Assembly (NCBI GenBank): GCA_023213395.1
Contig: CM041465.1
Coordinates: forward strand, 63,619,741-63,683,740
Length of the DNA: 64,000 bases
Reading direction: 5' to 3'
DNA from: Cycas panzhihuaensis
Taxonomy: Eukaryota > Cycadophyta
Shown: piece by piece, positions 57,007 through 64,000 of the stretch
Position numbering within the stretch: the first letter of the stretch is position 1
How the letters are laid out: every line of letters begins with the position of its first letter
The notes under the pieces: model-generated
The model's input: the letters and a program-made list of their open reading frames with translations, nothing else
Database searches by the model: none
Told to the model about the DNA's origin: nothing
Made by a program: the position numbers and the translations under genes

Positions 57007-60000
57007 ACACACCTAATTATACCTTGCGAAGGACTGCCATTGACAACAATTCTTCCGTTAATGCTATGCCCTTGCGTGTCATGCAAGAGCTTCATATCTC
57101 CACCTTGGAACCCGTTCCATGGTAATGTCAAGGCTACGACGGTAACGAGAAGACTCCTTTGGGGTTCGTCTCAATACCTCTCACTCTCGAGGATAAGACC
57201 ATCCTCACTAACATCGCTGTCCTTGATGTGGATGTTGATTACAACTTCCTCTTGGGTTGAACATGGCTTGACTAAATGGGAGCCGTGTATTCCACCCATT
57301 GGGGGAAACTCAAGTTTGTCCATAATGGGTAAATGAGAGTTGTCTCCTGTGAGCGAGCACCCACGAAATAAACCAGACCACCCACTCAAGTAAGCCATGG
57401 CCATACAAAGGGGAGTAAAGGCCCTTCTACTCACACCTCAACTTGTGCCATCGGTATTCCCAATCCTTCTAGCTGCGAAGAAGATCCCACATCTTCTTCT
57501 TCAAGTCTAACCCGCTTCACCTCTATTAGCATTGGAATCTACGGGTACCTTGCCATGTTTAGTAATGATAAGTCCTATGGCAAGGATGAGGACCTCCCTC
57601 ACCCAGTTTCCTTCCTTCGTGCTAGTAGGGGGCATTCCTCTTGTTCTAGGTCTCAATCTAGGACCCCTCTTGTCGAAGAGCCCAATCAGTCTCTCTTATC
57701 ACATGTTATCACACGTGTTGATCATCAGACCCCTAGCTCTTCCCTTCCATCACCTCTCATAAGTGATGGCATCAAGAGTTTTCTTTCTACCTCTTATGAG
57801 AGGCCTTTCCTTGACTCTCCCTTAGAATCCCTTAGGGATGTTAGGCAGCCTGCGGGTCATCCTGGTCCTATTTCTCCCATTCCATCCCGCACCTCGTCCA
57901 TTTGAAGTAAAGTCATCCATGGGATGGATTACTTCGAAGACAATGAGGCCTTGTTGGAGCACTTAGCGGGCTCCACACCCAACTTACCTTCTGGTCACCA
58001 TAAGCTTGGCCACTAGAAGGTCCTAGCGATTGGGTCCACATTAGCTGACCTAATTCCATCCTTCATTCTATCTCCTCCCTTTGACCTTACTCCTCTCTAT
58101 TTTGAGGAGAGGAACGCCATGTGTATGGGGGCAACTCATGACATAGTCCTCACTCTGGGCAAGGTCATCAAAGTAGGGATATATTGTACCCCTAATGAAG
58201 TAAGGGAATACTCCCTTTTATTCTAGGAGTTCCAGGATGTCTTCGCATGGGATTACTCTGACATGAAGGGAATTGACCCCTCCATTGTCACCCACAACCT
58301 TACCACTATTCCTGGCACTCACCCTGCGTGCTAGAAGCAACATCCTCTCTATCCTAAACTCTCAGCCACCATTAAGATAGAGGTTGAGAAACTCTTGGAT
58401 ATAGGACTTATCACTTCTATCAACTACCCCAAATGGGTATCAAACATTATCCCTATTGCCAAGAAGAACGAGACCATCTAGATATGTATTGATTTTTATG
58501 ACATTAACAACACATGTCTCAAAGATAACTTCTCACTCCCCTTTATCAATCAAATCATCGATTGAACCACTAGATTTGAAGTAATATCCTTAATAGACGA
58601 CTTCTCCAGTTACAACCAGATATAAATTTCTCCTGAAGACCATCATAAGATGGCTTTCACCACCCCGTGGGGTACTTTTTCCTACAAGGTGATGCCTTTT
58701 AGACTCAAAAATGCAGGAGCCACATACCAGAGGGCTATGCATTTTATTTTCCATGACCTCATAAACAACACGTTGGAGGTCTTTATAGATGACATGATGG
58801 GTCTCTCGCGTACTAGAGCCCATCACCCTTCGGACTTGCAGGCCATCTTTATATGATGTCGCAAGTATCATATTAGTCTCAACCCAATTAAATGTGTGTT
58901 TGCTATCACTTCTGGTAAACTCCTAGGGTTCCTTGTGTCAAAGTAAAGGATCCAAATCGATTCAGACAAAGTCAAGACAATCCTTGACATGCCACCTCCT
59001 AGAACGCAATGATAAATTAAGTTGTTTCTAAGTAGGCTCAATTTCCTTAGGCATTTTTTGGCAAACTTTGCCATAAACGCCAAACCCCTTACCAACCTAT
59101 TAAAGAAAGGAGCCCTATTTGTTTGGTCGATTAAGGCCCAACAATCCTTTGAAGGACTAAAGGAAGCACTCACCTTCGCTCCAACATTGGTGCCTCCTCG
59201 CTTTGATAGGACCTTCATCTTATATACCTCGGCAATCAATGAATCCCTGGGCACAATACTCATGTAAGAGGATGATTCATGAGTTGAGAGAGTGATCTAT
59301 TTTATCAGCCACACCCTCGTGGCTACTGAGCTTAACTATCCCCCCGCCAAGAAGGAATGTCTCTCCTTGGTCTATGTGACCAAGAAGTTCAGACATTATT
59401 TGCTTAGAAACACCATCAAGGTGATTGCCCTATCTAATCCCTTGCACTTCTTACTTACTCGATCTGACCTAATTGGTAGGACTAGTCTTTAGGCTTTCCT
59501 ACTCCAAGAGTTTGACCTTCAAATCATTAATAGGAAGTTGAAGAAGGGAATGATAGTGGCAGAGCAACTAGACGATTCCCCCATTCCCAACATGTATGAC
59601 GTTCCCATTGATGATTCTCTCCCTGACGAGTCTATCCTGACCATCCATGGTACCTCTCCTCATCTGCTCACTCGTAGTGAGTGGTATGGCGACATTGTGT
59701 GGTATCTCACTCAGCAGTAATACCACCCTGAAGCCAGTAACAAAGTTAGGTCACGCATTCGTGCCACAGTCAGATAATACTTCCTCGTAGACGAAGTGTT
59801 GTATAAAAGATCCTTTGATGAGATCCTTCTTCGCTGCATTGCTTTGGACGAAGCGGACTAGATACTCTACAAATGCCATCATGGCATTTGTGGGGGCCAC
59901 TTTGGGGGCCAATCCATGGCCCAAAGGATCCTCTGCATAGGCTATTATTGGCCATCCCTTTTCAACGACTCCCATGCCTGTGCCCTGAGATGTCAACGAT

Positions 60001-60926
60001 GGCAAGAGTACGCCAACATCTCTCACATGCCTTCCGAGGCCCTCCATCCTATCATATCTCCATGGCCCTTTGCTTAATAGGGTTTAAACCTCATTGGTGC
60101 CATATCACCACCTTCTTCATCATAGCACAAGTACATCTTGACTGCCATGGAGTATTTCATAAAATGGGCAAAGGCAATCCCTCTGTCTACTATGCTCGGT
60201 AAGATGATAGCCACCTTCATCTACCAACACATCATTTGCCACTTTGGGATTCCAAATATCTTGATCACAGATAATGGAACCCCCTTTTGTAATAAGGAGA
60301 TGGATGAGCTTTGTGAGAAGTTCAAGATTTCTCATAAGACCTCATCTCCTTATTACCCTTAAGAAAACAGACAAGTTGAATCATTCAACAAAACCCTTAT
60401 TAACATTCTAAAGAAAACTATCACACAATCTCAAAGAGATTGGCATCTTCAACTTCCTTTCACCCTATGGGCCTATCGTACTTCTATCTATATAGCTACT
60501 AGAATGATACCATTCTCCTTAGTCTATGGAACCGAGGTGGTACTCCCACTGAAAGTGGAGATCCCCTCTCTACAAGTCTCCTTTAGAGGTCTTATCGATT
60601 AGGAGTATATCCGTCAGGCTCGCCTCTTAGACCTTGAAGCTCTAGACAAGAGACGTTTAGTGGCTTACCAAGCAAACCTCACTTCGAAAGCCCTCTCACA
60701 AAGGACTTACAATAAACATCTTCGTACACATACTTTATACCCTAGGGATTATGTCTTCAAGCTAGAATATCTCCACGATCGCCTAACCAAATTTGGGCCT
60801 AAATAGATCGATCCCTTTGTTGTTCTCAAGAGCCTTGATAACGGTGCTTATAAGATTGCCACCTTTGAAGGCCTATAATTTGAGAAGGTAGTCAATGGAA
60901 AATTCCTCAAGAAATTTTATGCATGA
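56925..60926 (+). pseudogene. Gypsy-4 pol: protease, RT, RNase H, integrase
   Basis: A single frame, shifted from gag near 56930, runs about 4 kb with nonsense codons only. Protease: ITIDTPNYTLRRTAIDNNSS (57000-57050; DNG-type site now DNN), then FVSIPLTLEDKT and VDYNFLLG. RT: FQDVFAWDYSDMKGIDPSIV (about 58230), MPFRLKNAGATYQRAM, VFIDDMM (about 58780, both Asp kept). RNase H: FILYTSAINESLGTILM, ATELNYPPAKKE (about 59210-59360). Integrase: KCHHGICGGHFGGQSMAQRI with GYYWPSLF (59870-59960), YFIKWAKAIPL preceded by Glu where the family has Asp, ITDNGTPF (60267), SSPYYP-stop-ENRQVESFNK. It ends FLKKFYA at a TGA. The gene order is that of Ty3/gypsy. Confidence 0.88.
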
Positions 60927-61649
60927 TCCTCTCAGCGATCCCTTCGCCACGCTTTGAAATAAGCCTAAACTACAACCCTAAGCTTGTTCACATTCCCCCT
61001 AGCCTTAGGTGGAATGGATAGCTTAGGTCCTCATTCTTTTTTGTTCCTTCCGTAGGACCCTTGTTCCCTCTTTCTTAGGAACCTTACCTTCCTATTTGGG
61101 CATCCCCCAATTAGGGTGACTCTTGGGGTGTCATCACTCCCTTCCATCACTATTTCCTTTGTATATCCCACTATGCTCCCATGTGGACATGCATGTCACC
61201 CTGTCCCTTAGCCTCACGTGTATCCATCGCTGCTACTCGTGGTGATCATGTGCATCCCCACTAGAGATTTGGTCCTGTATGAAGTGAAATATGGGTCTAG
61301 CTCATAATGAATAATACATCACATCCACATCAAAAACAAGCATAACTCTAGCTATGTGATAGTCAAAACATCACCTACTACATCATCGTGCATCCGTGCA
61401 TACTCATACTTACATACATATACTCTCATATGTATACACCAAGACCAAAACATCATAAACATACATATCCATTATGCATCCATTATAATGTATACTACAA
61501 ACACCATCCCATGCATCAAATGGGGTACCAATCACCCCGTCTATATACATAAAATAAATCCTCATAATATACAAATGATAGTACATCATCCATGGGAAGC
61601 CAGTGTCCTTATAGGGGGGGTACAATCATATGTCTCTATATGATGACCC
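60927..61649. other. spacer between pol and antisense ORF
   Basis: No gene seen. The part 61310-61600 is A/C/T-rich with ACATACATAT-type text. The two ORFs therefore meet tail to tail, about 700 bp apart. Confidence 0.5.
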
Positions 61650-63610
61650 CCTAGAGGCCCGTGCTTTCCCTCATCACATCCTAACCTACATCATATCCTA
61701 CTGTTACCCCTCTATGGGGGCATCATCTCCTGGTCGGTGTGATCCCTCTCCTAGGGACCACATGCCTCCTAACCTCTTTTGTAGCCTCTGGGAGCTCACT
61801 GCCTCGCTCCCCCCATTGTGTGGTCTCCTCGGTGTCATCACCACTGTATAGGTATGTGTCCTACTCTAGCTTGACCTCGATGCCACCTGATCCACCAATT
61901 GATCGTATCGAGCCTGGATACGATCTCTCTCGCCCTCTACTCCCTAGAGTCTGTCCTCCATGCTCTGGAACTTCTCCTCCATCCCTCAAAGATGCTCCTC
62001 TAGGATTGCCATCCGTATCCTGCCCTCTGCATCTCTACCTGCTCCTCCCTGAGCCTCTAATGCCTATACGTGACTCTGCAGTATATCTCACTTGCTTGAA
62101 ATCTCATCCAACTCTCGCTACAGCTGTCCCCTGAATGCTATGTGCTCCTGGGACTCTGTAGCCTATATATCCCTCACCCTCGGCAATGGGGTGAATGATG
62201 CCATGTGGGTATTAGCCGATTTGGGCACATCCTTAGCCTGGATAGGTGGTTGTCCCTCTGTGTATACCTAAGGGAGAATCTCCCTCACCATAGCCTCTAC
62301 CAGCCGCCAGATCTCTATGGTACCTACAAACCCAACATGCCATATGTCAGTATATATCTAGCCACATACCAAACTGAAACCAAATCAAAGTGTGTGAGCA
62401 TCTGGATATCAAACAATGAGGAAAGTAAGGCTTCACCTACTACGGCCACCGGCTCCTCCGCCTGTGCAGTGTCCTCTGCCCCTAGCACTCCACCAGCTAC
62501 TGGTGCCTCCTCCTCTGGCACCTCCTCTGCAACTGCCTCCACTGCTGGAGCTTGCGTCCCTCCCTCTGCTGGTGGAGCTATCCCCTGAGGTCTCTCTATA
62601 ATCCTCAATCTCTGAGCTCATGTCATAGGCCCCCTCATCTCCTTGACAGTCCCTGATAGACCTGCCTCCTCTATAGCTCATGATGGGCTGGCCCCATCCC
62701 CTCCATCCACTCCATCTCCTCCATCGCCACTGTCATCATCTCCGAGGGTAGCCCCTACCACTCCTACCTCCTCGTCACTATCCCATCTCATCGCTCGGTA
62801 GGGATCTGAGGTGTAGTCAGTCATGGTAAGGAGATCTAGTGACATAGCATCCACAGACCTATTGATGTATGCCTGATCCTCAACTCCCCTGAACCAAGTA
62901 TGCCATCTGTGTACCATGGGTGCCCACTCTGATATAGGGTGTAGTCCCCCTGGTGGTGCCACTACTGCAAAGTGATCAAAGAACTAGCACTACAAGAGGG
63001 TGTTGTAAGACAATCCACCTCTACCCGCCATCCTGATAGCATCCAGTTGAGTGATGAGGTTCACTGCTATGAGGGTGGCCCAATCCAATCACTCCCCAGC
63101 CTCGCACCTCCGTACCGCATCAATCTAACCACCTGGGATGTCTCTATAGTTATGTTTCTAGGATATCCAAAACATAAGGCATAGTGTGATCAACTTCCTC
63201 ACACAAGAAATCCTAGACATTACCATACTCTGCAGAGGCACTCCTCGCCTCTCCCACCAGTCTTGGCCCATAAAAAAAATAGCTGCCTCTTGATGGACCA
63301 CCTCATTGTAAGGCAATGCTCCTAGCGAGGCTAGTCTCCTTGTCACTGGCACTCTAAGGATTTGGCAGATGTCTCAAGGTGTTACCATCACATCCCCTAC
63401 TTGGGGAAGATAGAACATATGTCTCTACATGTCCCAATGTGACACAATGTTTACCAACAACCTATGATCTGACATGTACTAAGGTGTCCTCACCACCTTC
63501 AGCAACCTGTATCTCCGTAGGACTACCCTATCCTCCCTGCGTATCATCTCTAAGAAGCTCAACATGGCCATCCCTATGTTCTCGCGGTTCTCCACCATGA
63601 TCATAGTCTG
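61650..63610 (-). pseudogene. antisense PMD-like ORF of Gypsy-4 (best copy)
   Basis: The minus strand reads MVENRENIGMAMLSFLEM-type text near 63590, then MFYLPQVGDVMVTPWDI and VPVTRRLASLGALPYNEV (63300-63420), FFMGQDWWERRGVPL, NLITQLDAIRMAGRGGLSY, FFDHFAVVAPPGG, then VHRWHTWFRGVEDQAYINRS, TMTDYTSDPYRAMRWDSDEE (about 62750-62900), an acidic Gly/Asp stretch, an Ala/Glu/Pro-rich stretch (about 62420-62590), and a C-terminal coiled coil (EEHL, MEEKFQSMEDRL, GERDRIQARYDQLVDQV at about 61890-62000). The layout is PMD-like head, acidic linker and coiled-coil tail. Stops and shifts are present. Homologous to 48420-50000. Confidence 0.72.
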
Positions 63611-64000
63611 CAAACATCGTAAAACTGATAAGATCTTAGCCTACACTCGGCTATCTATCCCTTTGACTACTCGTTAGCTCCACCTGATCGAGAGTTGGGA
63701 CCCATCGGGCCCCTATCTCCTTTTTTCTACAATTCTGCCTTTACACCACACTAAACTTTGCGGTACCGTGAACTTTAGATTAGGTCCTACAACGATCGAG
63801 GCCACTCGATAAAGATCACTGCACTGCGATCTTTGCCATAGTGTGAATGGCACCCCCTTAAAAGGGGGGGTTTTCTTGCCAAACAACTCAAAAAAAAATT
63901 CTTTTGGGTAGGCCCAACGGGGCCCACTAGGACCAGGGCTGCCTAATACCCCAGTCTTGCCTCTTTCTGGGTCTAATTTGGACTCTGAGAGGCTACTTCT
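63611..64000 (-). other. 5' flank of the Gypsy-4 antisense ORF
   Basis: Contains AAACTTTGCGGTACC near 63755 and a CCTTTTAAGGGG-type palindrome near 63857, and matches the reverse complement of about 48040-48330 in Gypsy-2. This may be the promoter of the antisense ORF. Confidence 0.45.

Larger units (their letters stand above)
51310..64000 (+). mobile_element. Gypsy-4: Tat/Ogre-like element, plus strand, cut by the window edge
   Basis: LTR (51310-54067), PBS (54069-54087), gag, protease, RT, RNase H, integrase and an antisense ORF follow in order. It is inserted in a minus-strand LTR of its own family (50343-51309); GAGTG (51305-51309) is the expected left target duplication. No additional RNase H lies between its own RNase H and integrase. 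The 3' LTR is outside the window. All genes carry stops. Confidence 0.85.

Noticed and set aside
62205-62588. Plus-strand frame rich in Ser, Ala and Thr
   Set aside because: It is the shadow of the antisense ORF's Ala/Glu/Pro-rich stretch on the minus strand.

Overview
ORGANISM. The window reads as nuclear DNA of a large-genome seed plant, most likely a cycad-like gymnosperm. Almost everything is decayed, nested LTR-retrotransposon sequence. One block is an insertion of plant mitochondrial DNA carrying part of the split nad4 gene, and it contains short hairpin repeats with CCTNAGC/GCTNAGG cores that resemble the Bpu elements described in Cycas mitochondria; this is the basis of the cycad suggestion (inference). 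I see no intact host gene, rRNA, tRNA or CRISPR array. Nearly all coding remnants are broken by stops at positions where the family has Gln, Trp or Arg(CGA), the pattern expected from long-term cytosine methylation and deamination.

LAYOUT. (1) 1-1912: 5' end of a minus-strand Ty1/copia element (Copia-D; LTR 1615-1912) inserted in the gag of a minus-strand Ty3/gypsy element (Gypsy-1; gag 1962-2750, PBS 2901-2922, 3.1-kb LTR 2923-4732 + 12498-13808). (2) 4733-12497: Copia-A, a nearly complete minus-strand copia element with 449-bp LTRs, inserted in the Gypsy-1 LTR. (3) 13827-26557: a chimeric ~4.77-kb unit (part of the Gypsy LTR, minus strand, joined to copia integrase-RT-RNase H and a 3' LTR fragment, plus strand) present three times in tandem; the first copy is the one split by Copia-A. 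(4) 26558-27560 and 33736-about 40515: mitochondrial-derived DNA on the minus strand with nad4 exon 2 (partial), intron 2, exon 3 and the start of intron 3, split by Copia-C (27561-33735), a copia element that lost most of its RT. (5) 40520-51309: minus-strand gypsy LTRs and Gypsy-2, an element that keeps an RNase H ORF and, on the opposite strand, an ORF related to the plant mobile domain (PMD). (6) 51310-64000: Gypsy-4 on the plus strand, inserted in another minus-strand LTR: LTR, PBS, gag, protease-RT-RNase H-integrase, then a second copy of the antisense PMD-like ORF; it runs off the right end.

HOW THE PARTS RELATE. The gypsy copies belong to one family, resembling the Tat/Ogre group by protein motifs, with 2.8-3.1-kb LTRs and a PBS reading TGGYGACCATACT. 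Combining Gypsy-2 and Gypsy-4 gives the plan LTR - gag - PR - RT - RH - INT - antisense PMD ORF - sense RNase H ORF - LTR. The most unusual items are this gene plan, the tandem chimeric unit, the NUMT with Bpu-like hairpins, and a 21-bp coding repeat in the gag of Copia-C. All coordinates of element ends were read by eye; termini with TG/CA, PBS or PPT support are stated as such.
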